Of a stretch of 64,000 nucleotides of DNA, positions 46,401-55,100 are shown in pieces (position 1 is the first letter of the stretch; every line of letters starts with the position of its first letter). The translations under genes were made by a program, and so were the position numbers. This stretch comes from Patella vulgata (lineage: Eukaryota > Mollusca > Gastropoda > Patellidae). Under the pieces are notes generated by a model, which ran no database searches, was not told the origin of the DNA, and was given only the letters and a program-made list of their open reading frames with translations. The DNA lies in the NCBI RefSeq assembly GCF_932274485.2, contig NC_065881.2, positions 8,342,613 to 8,406,612 of the forward strand, given 5' to 3'.

Positions 46401-47438
46401 TAAAACTAACCTGTCATGGTGAAGTTAGTTTCCTGGTTTAATTGACTTGTATGTTGAGTGTTATTGAAGATTACATAATTACACGGGGTGCCACCTATAC
46501 GTAAATATGATGGTGATATTCCTTTTGCTAAGGTCAGCAACTTCGGTGATCTGAGGTATAAATAAATGCCTAGTTTGAGTGAAGTCTGTCCCATTACAGA
46601 AATGAAATGAAATGAAATGGGGTTTAACGTCCTACTGTTCTGTTCCGAACAGGGCTTATGAAGATGGGAATACGCCATACAGTGTGCTAAAGACCCCTAC
46701 GCCAAGCGAATTATTGAAATGAAATTGAACCCTGTGTTAGTCCCAAAATGACCTAGTTTGTGTCGAGTGGACGTTAAACACCATCTCTCTCTCTCTCTCT
46801 GTGTGTCTCTCTTTCTCTCGTTATCTGCAGACACGTGGAGAGTAGCGTCCAATCAGAGGTTGTGACATGGCGACCTCCACGGAAACCTTGACAATGAGCC
46901 TTGAACTTTGCAACTCGATTATCACAGGTAGACATTTTAGCTTGAAAGCGCGAGACTTGGTATACGCGATGATCGAGGAATCTGATAGGCTCCCGAGCTG
47001 TGTGAATACCTAATCGAAATTAGTGCCGAAATATGCAGGGTATTACGTGAAGGCCTTGATAAGATGTACGTAGTTAAAGCGCGATCAAGCCTCCTATTAA
47101 ATATGGAGACACTTTAAGGAATTAGCAATTGTCGCCATTATTTTTCACATTTTTATTTCTACACTATATATCTATAAGGTTTTAAATGTCACATGCATGA
47201 CATGCACGTGCAACAGAATTTTGCAAAGAAACTGTTAATTATCCACAGCATTTCCCAAAAGTACTTACGTAAAATTAAAATTTCCCCATTTGTATCTAAT
47301 GGTCACGGAATCTATGCAAACTCCAATAAACTTTGAGCTGATATTTCTGACTGCCGGGGCTGATTCGATGTCAATGGTGATACATGAAACGTTGCAGGTA
47401 AAAACCAACAAAATAAACGCCCATAAATGACCCGCCAT
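35780..47438 (-). CDS. HPSE: Heparanase-like GH79 endo-beta-glucuronidase, paralog 1 (ten exons)
   Basis: Exons in coding order: 47269-47438, 46411-46550, 45468-45641, 44282-44435, 43348-43398, 41467-41667, 40640-40757, 39683-39795, 39291-39437, 35780-35933. All introns are GT-AG; the product is 473 residues. Residues 1-19 are a signal peptide. GGTPC and ISPSYLRIG match the small-subunit part of heparanase. ELGNEP carries the proton donor E162 and CWLGETSSCY the nucleophile E276; TVHHYYEKG and WLDKMGLSA are further family motifs. Known: GH79 heparanases cleave heparan sulfate and act in lysosomes or outside the cell. Odd: the vertebrate linker and its adjacent basic heparin-binding segment are absent, and the region before the KFLQAGG motif is not basic. 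The gene appears intact. Whether heparan sulfate is the substrate is inference; a secreted beta-glucuronidase is the alternative. Confidence 0.94.
36232..36656 (+). mobile_element. MITE D copies in intron 9
   Basis: A longer plus copy (TTAAAGATGTAAGATTTAGA start) ending at TGTTTAA, followed by a second partial end (to 36656). Confidence 0.6.
36715..37162. repeat. 26-bp AT-rich minisatellite
   Basis: About sixteen units of AATATCTAAATCATAAATAT plus TCATTG, some with AAGATC or GGATATC variants. Lies in intron 9 of the minus heparanase gene. Confidence 0.9.
37290..37680 (-). mobile_element. MITE D copy, near full length
   Basis: Left end ATACATAATGCAAGAGCTAA and a body inverted relative to 4857-5262. 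The right end CTCTTTATCTAATCTCCCAC lacks the final bases. Confidence 0.7.
38161..38527 (+). mobile_element. MITE C, full length
   Basis: CAATCTGATTAAAACACAG at left, TATTTTAATCAGATTG at right. Flanks CTACACTAT and CTAATTTAT agree at 6 of 9. Confidence 0.8.
38530..39267 (+). mobile_element. MULE deletion derivative with perfect 9-bp TSD
   Basis: Element 38539-39258 flanked by AATTTATTG twice. Inverted termini GTTCCCACTTAGCCGGCAG. It retains one coding piece, 38668-38970, whose residues (HPNIYKFINLIKQEQSYVEI, KKYRQLDTRIEHLKTQLLNG) match the C-terminus of the transposase at 53889-55439. The rest of the transposase is gone, so it is non-autonomous. Its termini differ from those of the 53.4 kb element, so it is a different MULE lineage. 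Confidence 0.88.
39384..39545 (-). repeat. Tandem repeat spanning the exon 9 acceptor (paralog 1)
   Basis: Units of ~50 bp (one shortened) each carry text equivalent to GTTATAAACCAGGCAGTATA and most a TTACAG or CAG acceptor. The gene uses the copy nearest the exon (acceptor at 39438-39443). Confidence 0.75.
39895..40215 (+). mobile_element. MITE D split by SINE A
   Basis: MITE D start (39895-39980) and end (40150-40215) are separated by a minus-strand SINE A with a (GA)n tail (39984-40147). Confidence 0.6.
40216..40490 (-). mobile_element. SINE A copy
   Basis: GGTTTTAACGTCCACGCGAC through core to head remnant TTACAATTCGGTCAT. Lies in intron 7 of the minus heparanase gene. Confidence 0.85.
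40878..40940 (+). mobile_element. hAT-like terminal fragment
   Basis: CAGTGATTCTCAGCCATTG then GTGCCGCGAGAT and GTGTGCCGTGAAAA, a pattern I recall from hAT-derived elements. Only the end is present. Confidence 0.45.
41190..41435 (-). mobile_element. MITE D, diverged
   Basis: TTAAAGATGCATTATGTAAG at left and the family end CTCTTTATCTAAATCTAACA at right, with a large internal loss. Confidence 0.55.
41729..42028 (+). mobile_element. SINE A with 14-bp TSD, inside an older SINE B end
   Basis: Element 41743-42014 between two perfect CCATCTTAGCTCAG copies. The right flank (TCGGAGCAGAACAGTAGAAC to 42070) is a SINE B 3' end, so SINE A landed in or beside a SINE B remnant. Confidence 0.9.
42153..42530 (-). 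mobile_element. SINE B, full length
   Basis: (GAAAT)n tail complement to head complement CACTTAGCCACGTGATCCCC. One of the best preserved copies of family B. Confidence 0.9.
42580..42840 (-). mobile_element. SINE B, internal deletions
   Basis: AAATGAAATGGGGTTTAGTG to a degraded head (AACTGAACCACCGCGGCTC). Confidence 0.75.
43443..43740 (-). mobile_element. SINE A, full length
   Basis: (GA)n tail, intact body, head complement CTAACCATTCGGTCATCCAC. Possible short TSD AACAATA on both sides. In intron 4 of the minus heparanase gene. Confidence 0.9.
44103..44250 (-). mobile_element. SINE A head half
   Basis: Starts in the core (GAGAAAACCCACGAAGTTGG) and ends at the head complement ACCATTCGGCCATCCAACC, 30 bp from exon 4. 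Confidence 0.8.
44518..44805 (+). mobile_element. SINE B, head lost
   Basis: Runs from CCGACGTGGTTCCCCTTGTC to GACGTTAAACCCC and (ATTTC)n. Intron 3 of the minus heparanase gene. Confidence 0.85.
45148..45450 (+). mobile_element. SINE A, diverged
   Basis: G-run leader, head GTTAGCACGCGCACGCTGTG, core, then GACGTTAAACTCC and a CT-rich tail ending ~20 bp from the exon 3 donor. Confidence 0.82.
46111..46186 (+). mobile_element. MITE C reduced to its two termini
   Basis: CAATCGGATTAAAATACAG and the opposing terminus TGTTTTAATCAGATTG only 76 bp apart. An internal deletion left a short palindrome. Confidence 0.65.
46601..46820. mobile_element. SINE B 3' end joined to SINE A 3' end
   Basis: Minus-strand SINE B to GTGTGCTA (46688), directly continued by plus-strand SINE A AAGACCCCTACGC to (TC)n. 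Both fragments are end pieces. Confidence 0.7.
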
Positions 47439-47506
47439 ATTGCAAAGATTTTTTACTTCTAAATGTACAAAGTGTGTATCGGACATATGTATTTGTGTTT
47501 GATAAA

Positions 47507-47516
47507 GTCACGTGAC
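47507..47516 (-). promoter_or_regulatory. CLEAR-type E-box GTCACGTGAC
   Basis: A perfect palindromic GTCACGTGAC lies 69 bp upstream of the start codon of the minus heparanase gene. On the coding strand it is followed by TTTATCAAA. GTCACGTGAC is the consensus bound by TFEB/MITF-type factors at vertebrate lysosomal genes. A second site, TCACGTGA at 47589-47596, also sits next to TTTATCAAA on the coding strand. Function here is inferred from motif and position. Confidence 0.5.
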
Positions 47517-47639
47517 TACCCATATATCCCATATGTGCAGGCTTTTATCGAGTAGGCTAGTAGTGAATTGTGTTATCGTTTGATAAAATCACGTGATTAT
47601 CATCCTTGGACTGTCTAATTAAAATAGACTAAAGAGAGA

Positions 47640-48122
47640 GAGACAGGGAGAGAGAGAGACATGGGGTTTAACGTCCACTCCACACAAATTAGGTCATTTC
47701 GGGCTCGTATGACCTCTGACGCAATCTATCGCTACAACCGGTCAGATCTTCATGTAATGTAGGTCATCGAAAGTATAAAAAAACGAAACGAAATATAGAT
47801 CTGTATTTGAATCAGATTGCCAGAAAACATAAATATTTTTTTTATTTAGAAATACGTTTTCATTCGGGGATTGTATGGCCGAATGGTTAGCGCGTACACG
47901 TTGTATCATAAGGTCTGTCATTGAGTCAACTGTACGTGACAAAGAGTAGGGTCCCCTGTCCAACCTCGTGGGTTTTCTTCGGGTCCTCGGGTTTCCTGCC
48001 ACTGCTAAAGACCCCTACGCACAAGCGAATTATTGAAATAAAATTGAACAGTATGTTAGTCCCAAAATGACCTAGTTTGTGTTGAGTGGATGTTAAACCC
48101 CATTTCGCTCTCTCTCTCTCAC
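47640..48122. mobile_element. SINE A fragment, MITE C half and SINE A copy
   Basis: Minus SINE A 3' end (47640-47703), right half of MITE C (47704-47819, ending AATCAGATTG), then plus SINE A (47866-48122) with head GGCCGAATGGTTAGCGCG. All lie in the divergent intergenic region. Confidence 0.75.
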
Positions 48123-48341
48123 GTTTTCATTCTTTTTTAACCCATGAGCTACTCTTCTAAAAAGGCCTAAGGCTCCGCAAATCCACGTACGATCGATATG
48201 AAACTTGACTTGTTGGTTCCTTGGACAATATTGTGCATCGATTTTTGATATGAAGTCTAAATCCAAGATGGCAGCGATGACGTCATACTCGGTTTCAGGT
48301 AATTTTATATTTCTATGGTTCCTGGGGCGTAATTCATGAAC

Positions 48342-48601
48342 ACTTAAAGTCAATCTAATTAAAATATAGATCTATATTTCGTTTCGTTTTTTATACTTTC
48401 GATGGCCTACACTACATGTAGATCTAACAAGTTATAGTGGGAGTTCACGTTCTATGACGTCAGGTACCAAGCAAGCGACATTTGACCCGGTTACGTCAGT
48501 CATTTGATTAACCAATTAGTGACCGCCATGTTAAATCGAAATTTTGAACTATAAAAACGAAACGAAATTGGATCTGTGTTTTAATCAGATCGACTTAAAC
48601 T
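48342..48601 (-). mobile_element. MITE C with 9-bp TSD
   Basis: Element 48351-48592, flanks ACTTAAAGT and ACTTAAACT (8 of 9). Orientation opposite to the other full copies. Confidence 0.8.
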
Positions 48602-48709
48602 AAGCTATTTTAAGGATTCAACAATTTCATTGGTTGAGAGTAAGTTACAAGCCTAGTACAAATTTTATCTTTTGGTCAATGAAAGGGCTGAATTGTTAAA
48701 ATATTGTAG

Positions 48710-49060
48710 TTTAAAGGCTCAATACCACTCTTGTTGTAACTGAATAATATGTCCCAATCTTTATTCTGGTCAACAAATTGCACTATTTTACAATATTCCA
48801 ATTAATTGATGATACAAATTTCATCTTAACATACCTCTTAATTGGAAAAATTTAACTAAATGATTTGGAAAGCCTGACGTAAAGCTTTTCAAATGCGACA
48901 TCGATTTAAAAATAATTTTGAACCCTTTGGACAAGTAAAATAGGATTTAATGGATAATTTACACAACAGGTAGGACACTAACACATCTAGTACTTAGAAT
49001 AAGGCTATTTTTATATTTTGGAGCTGTCAAGCCAGCAAGAGTGTTATTGACCCTTTAAGA
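48710..49060 (+). mobile_element. MITE K, TTAA-type termini
   Basis: TTTAAAGGCTCAATACCACT at left; inverted at right, TTAAAGGGTCAATAACACTC. About 350 bp, one copy. Confidence 0.6.
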
Positions 49061-49452
49061 TGTCTTGAATAATGTGCCTGGTTCATAGTTATCTCCTACT
49101 TGTTAAAGCCGACCTCCAGAAGACCAACTGTTTATCGTTATTTTTATCTTTGGGCTTTTGATGATTTCGTTTTCCGTTTTCTTTCTTTCTGTTCCGTGTT
49201 TTATATGCATACATAGAAAGGTTAATCATTGAGACGTGTTGTTATAGGCGTTATAATATAAATAGCGTATCACGGCATGTGATCACGCTAAGATTTCGAT
49301 CCTTATTTGTAAACTTTCCACAGTGTTGCGCAATAATTTGTCTGCGATATCACAGCAGGTGGAAGCGAATGTAAATTCCAATATTGGCAAACCTCCGTAA
49401 AACACTGGGTATCGAAAGAAAGGTATGCCCTCTGGGCTAAATATAATCGTTA

Positions 49453-49600
49453 AGGCCAGCTCCATTTTTGTCAAGGTCGCTGAGATGTAAATAAGGTTAG
49501 GGCATGAGATGGTTGGCGAGATTATAGGTTAGGTTTAAGAATTTGGGGGAGAGGTTAAGTCTGACCTAGGATGATGAAAATTTGGTTCGTGATATTTTCT
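49453..49600 (+). mobile_element. MITE F partial copy
   Basis: GGCCAGCTCCATTTTTGTCA start with GCTGAGATGTAAATAAGG; the other end is not clear. Confidence 0.5.
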
Positions 49601-49956
49601 AGTTTTATTAAAAATACATGCAATACATTAGATTTATATACAAAGTTGGTTTCGCTGTTTTTGTTGTTGGCGGCGCTGATGGTCTTCCTTCGGTGTCGCT
49701 TGTGGTATTCTGGTATTTTGGTATTTGTTATTGCTGAAGAAAAAAAATAATTAGAATGTTACAATATTGTAAAGGCGTTAGGCGTATACTCACTAACCAG
49801 GCCGTCCGGGGTTCGATCCCGAGGTCGGCCGGGCGAGTTCCTATGGATTTTGCAGCGTGGTTTCCGGTTTTCAGTACAGGACGGGGTACTTGACAGTCGT
49901 TCAGATGAGTCCTCTGTACTCATTAGTGGTAAAAAACCCAACAACTTGACAGCGTG

Positions 49957-50011
49957 TTTAACCAGTTCTATCACATATGTAATAATGGCTGACACCAATA
50001 TTGTCCTTTAA
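49957..50011 (-). mobile_element. MITE E terminus
   Basis: Only the ~50-bp inverted terminus, ending ACACCAATATTGTCCTTTAA. It is ~150 bp upstream of the plus heparanase promoter element. Confidence 0.65.
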
Positions 50012-50165
50012 TAGCATGCATACAAATAGTATCAATTTGTATGACATATTTCTAGTACCAATTTGATGACATGTCTGAAAATTAGAAGTTAAAATATCCT
50101 GTCTATTATCTATTAAACTAATCTTGGTTATTTATCACAAAGCGATTAACGGGTTTTGAAACGAC

Positions 50166-50181
50166 AACGTGCTTTATCAAA
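50166..50181 (+). promoter_or_regulatory. Diverged counterpart of the paralog 1 promoter element
   Basis: AACGTGCTTTATCAAA on the coding strand, 133 bp upstream of the plus heparanase ATG. It matches CACGTGACTTTATCAAA of the minus gene in the same orientation relative to transcription, but the E-box palindrome is broken. Confidence 0.45.
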
Positions 50182-50313
50182 TCGCAAGTCAATCTAATCA
50201 TTAATATGACCTTAAAGAAATTTATATCAGTTAATAATCTTTCAAGAAATCTAACTCAAACAAGTTATGTACAACAAAAGGTTGATGCGCGTAATATTGT
50301 AAGAACAGATATT

Positions 50314-52106
50314 ATGTCTCGACATTTATTGGTGTTTATTTTGTTGGTTTTCACCTATAATGTTTCATGTATCACCATTGATTTGGAATCAGCCCAAGCA
50401 GTGAGAAATGTTAGTTTAAAGTTTGTAGGAGTAACTCTAGATTCTGGTCTTATCAAGAACAAATGGAAAACTTTTAATTTAACGTAAGTATTTTTTAAAA
50501 ATGCATTTTACCCCACATTGGTTGTTTATATCTACCACTATACCCACCATTCCCAGGGTCAGGGGAGGGAGGGGGCGAATGGTTAGCACGTGTGCGCTGT
50601 ATCATAAGACCTGTCATTGAGTCAACTGGCGTGGTTTCGAATCCCCCGTTGTACGTGACAAGGAGTAGGGTCGCCTGTCCAACCTCGTGGGTTTTCTCCG
50701 GGTCCTCTGGTTTCCTCCCCCTGCTAAAGACCCCTACGCGCAAACGAATTATTGAAATAAAATTAAACCATATGTTAGTCCCGAAATGACCTAGTTTGTG
50801 TCGAGTGGACGTTAAACCCCATTTCTCTCTCTCTCTCTCTAACCCACCATCCCCGATATGATTTAGAGAGGTCATTTCCACTGAAGGCAGTCGCGGTGGC
50901 TCAGTGAGTAAGATGTAGGCTTACTAACCTCGAGGTCCCGTGTTCTATCCCGTATGCCTTCCGTGGTTCAGTGACTAGGACGTTCTGTCGCTAACCTGGA
51001 GGTCTCGTGTTTGATCCCTGCGTTCATCAGGATTTTCTGGCGTGGTTCCGCCTTGTCAATGCAGTACCGGATGGGACAAAAAGCCGAGGTCCCGTAACAC
51101 ATTGGTGTGCACGTTAAACATCCTTTGGCCCGTGCAAAATATCCCGCCTTCATTAGCCCAGTCGGAGCAGTTCGTTAACCCCATTTCATTTCATTTCGAC
51201 TGAACACAACTAGGTCTATTCTGGGTTAATCCCTGTCAATAATACGCTCGTGGGTACTAGTTTTTTTTAGCAGGCGGATCTTGAGATTACCCACAAGGTT
51301 AGGCAGCCGATGCTTCTTTTTATCTTGTAGAAGAATTGGGATGGAAACCATGCCAAATGACTCCGGGACAAATTACAAAAATACGACCAATGATTGCCCG
51401 GAACTGTACAGCGCAGTGGACGCTTACGGCTGGCCCCCGCATCCATTCTCTTGATCTGATATGAACGTTTGTTGTTTGTGATATCTGTATATTGTGTCAT
51501 GTCCGTATATTTGTCTTGTATAGTATATTTATTTGTGTAGTGCAGTCCCCCCGCACTTACTAATAATGAACATGCTTTTTTCCTTAGATCTCAGAAAGTG
51601 CTGACGTTAGCCAAAGGAATTTCTCCATCTTATCTTCGTATTGGTGGCACAGCGTGTGATCATGTCATATTTAACATGACTCAAGATCAGAGAACTTCAC
51701 CGAATGACGGAAATTTTCCGTTGACAGGTAGACTTAATATGTATATCTCTATCTCTATTTTAAAAGCTATAGTCTCCTGCTGACGCTACTCACCTTGTTG
51801 TTTTTTGGGCCGACGCTCTTCTTCTTCTCCTTCTTCTTCTTTCCATCTTCTTCTTCGCCTTTTCTTCTCCTTCTTCTTTCCATCTTCTGTTCTTCTTCTC
51901 CTTCTTCTTCTCCTTCTTTCCATCTGCTTCTCCTCCTTCTTCTTCTTCTTGTTCTTTTCCTTCTTTTCTTGTCCTTCATCTTCTTTTCATCTTCTCCTCC
52001 TTCTTTTCATCTTCTCCTCCTTCTTTTCATCTTCTTTTCATCTTCTCCTCCTTCTTTTCATCTTCTTCTTCTCCTTCTTCTTCTTCGAGAGAGAGAGATT
52101 GAGAGG

Positions 52107-52147
<41 letters not shown>

Positions 52148-55100
52148 GTTTTTAGATGTGGAAGGAAAACCGGAGGACCCGGGCAAACCCCACGAGGTTG
52201 GAAATTCCACCTTACCCCTTTATGATTATTGGTTACTAGGTCATTCCGGGACTAACACATGGTTTACATTTTTTTTATTTCAATAATTCGCTTTTGCGTA
52301 GGGGTCTTTAGCAGTAGTAAGAAATCCGGAGGTTAGGGAGAAAACCCAAGAGATTGGATGTTCGATCTTACTTCTTTATGATTATTTCCTTTCGATTTTT
52401 ATAGTTCAAAATTTCGTTTTACTTGTCTTTGCTACACAGGTATCTGGAAGAGGTGTTATATAACCTGGATGATGTCAGGGATTAGCCAATGAAACAGTCA
52501 GTTACGGCAAGTTTTTGGCGTGAGGCGCCCGGAACTGTGGGTAATCCACCAGAAAGATCAACGCTGATTGGTTAATTAAATGTCTCGCGCCATAAGGTAA
52601 AAAAAACGCTCGTATGACCTCTGACGCGACCTTCCACTACAACCGGTTAGATCTTCATGTAATCTAGGCCATCGAAAGTATAAAATAAGGAAACGAAATG
52701 TAGAGCTGTAATTTAATCAAATTGTATTTCATTTTGATTTCAGTTGCTGATTGGGATAATTTGAATCATTTGGTGATGAATGCTGGATGGGATCTAATTT
52801 TTGATTTCAACGTATTTCTACGTAAAAATGGTAACTGGGACCCAACCAATGCTAAAGAACTGTTAGAATATACCGTAAAACAGGGTTATAAACCGGCTGG
52901 TTACGAATTAGGAAATGGTAATTATTCTTATTTTCTGTTTAGTAATAATTTTAGTCTTGCCATTATGTAAAAGCTAAATCCGCCTATTACAGGTCCATTT
53001 TTCTGATTTCAAATCTAATATAAATCACTATTTAGATAAATATTTATTTACAGAGAGCCACGGTGGGTAAGAAGCTGGCTCGCTAGCCTGGAGGTTGCAT
53101 GTTTGATTCCTGCATTGGCCGATAAAGTTCATTGTGATTTTCCGACGTCGTTTTCCCAATGTCAGTGGTGCAGGAAGGAGGTCCTGACAAGGACAGCTGT
53201 CTAGTCGTTCGGATGGGACGAAAAACCGAGGCCCCGTGTATACATTAGCATGCACGTAAAATATCCCTTGGCAGTTGGAATTCGATATAAGAGTAGGCAA
53301 AATTTCCCTCATAGCACACTGTATTGCGTATGCCCGTCTTTATAAGCCCAGTCGGGGCAGGACGGTGTGTCCTCACTGTGCCCACTTTTGATTAATCCAA
53401 TTAAGGTCAATTAGGATTAGTGGAATAAGCGGATTAGGATTAGGTGTTATAGGTAATTAGATGGAAAAAACCCCAAATATTTTATGTAATTTTTTTTTTA
53501 TTTTTCGATGTTTTATATATATTTAATAAAAATATAACATACATGGATATATCATACATCACATTAGCACTTTATAATTTAATGAAAATATAACAATTTT
53601 CGATGTTTTATATATAAAATATTTAATAAAAATATAACATACATGGATATATCATACATCACATTAGCACTTTATAATTTAATGAAAATATAACAATTTT
53701 CGATGTTTTATATATAAAATATGTAATAAAAATATAACAAACATGGATATATCATACATCACATTAGCACTTTATAATTTAATGAAAATATAACAATTTT
53801 CGATGTTTTATATATAAAATATGTAATAAAAGTATAACATACATGGGTATATCATACATCACACAAAAACAAGATAAACAATGAAAATTTACAATGTAGT
53901 TAAACGGGCTACGCCATCGGCATACTCGAATACAGACTTTATACCGTTCTGAAGATCTGTTTTCAGAGTTTGGAGTCGGGTTTCTAGTTGCCTGTACTTT
54001 CTTCTCTTAGGCCGTAATTTTCCGTTGGCACCTAACTGGAGAATGGTTACTTCGGAGTAAGCTTGTTCATTCTTAAAAAAAGCCACCAACTTAAAAATAT
54101 TTGGGTGAGGGGTGGCAATAATGGATGTTATCTTGGAATGCCATCCTTCAACATGGTTCGTTGTGCGTGGACCTTCAGTGTGGAAATGGTTCCACATCAT
54201 TCTGCCATGCTGCCCCTCCACCCAGAACTCAGTTACGTAATCTGCAAAATGCAACACTCTGGCATCTTGGAGTGGTGCATCATCAAGGACATGCAGCCAT
54301 ACATCTTCAACCTGCTGTATTGGAATTAATGGTAATACTGCTGCTTGCTTGACGATTTTATTGATTTCTGGCACCCGAGAAAAATCTGCTTGTAGTCCAT
54401 ATTTCTGCGCATTGCGCCAAATACACTGACCAACGTGAAAAAAACAACCTTTTAGTTCTGACCTCGGCAACACAGTTCTCACAGCATTTTGCATACTAAC
54501 TTCGAAATCTGTAAACACATGGCCTGGGTTAAGATTAACATTGACAAGTGCCAATGTTTTGTCTCTAACACATCTGAAGAACTCAACATATGTTGCCTCC
54601 TTCTTATCTTGTAATAGTGCATACACTAAAGGGAACATTTTATTGTGTACAAAAGCATGTATAGTGTAGATCTGGGTGAAGAAGGTAGGACTCGTGCTAA
54701 ATGTTCCATCACAGTATATAGTGTCTGCATTGGCGAGATGGTAAAGATTTTCTTGTGTGGAAAACACTAGAAACCTGTTGTCGGCTGCTGCGTGGAGAAG
54801 GAAGTCGTCTCCGGATGTGGTCTTGGTGTAAAAATCTGGAAGCTGGATATCGTTGCGGGTCTGAGGAAGTGCTGGGAGGATCTTTGCTCGGGCTCTATAC
54901 AGGGAAGCACAGCAACTATAGAATGTTGGAATCTCTCTGATCATCTCACCTGAGTCACGGTCAGATCGAAGGGCTGTAAACAAACAAAAAGAAAATATTT
55001 ATTATACATATTATTATATCATTAATACTCGACCAGACACTCGATTGGTTTGTTACGGAAGAACATGTTCAGTATGCTTTAACGTTGAATCATTTAAATC

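Noticed and set aside
51795-52286. Ser/Phe-rich plus frame and Arg/Lys/Glu-rich minus frame
   Set aside because: Translation of a (TTC)n tract and a (GA)n SINE tail.
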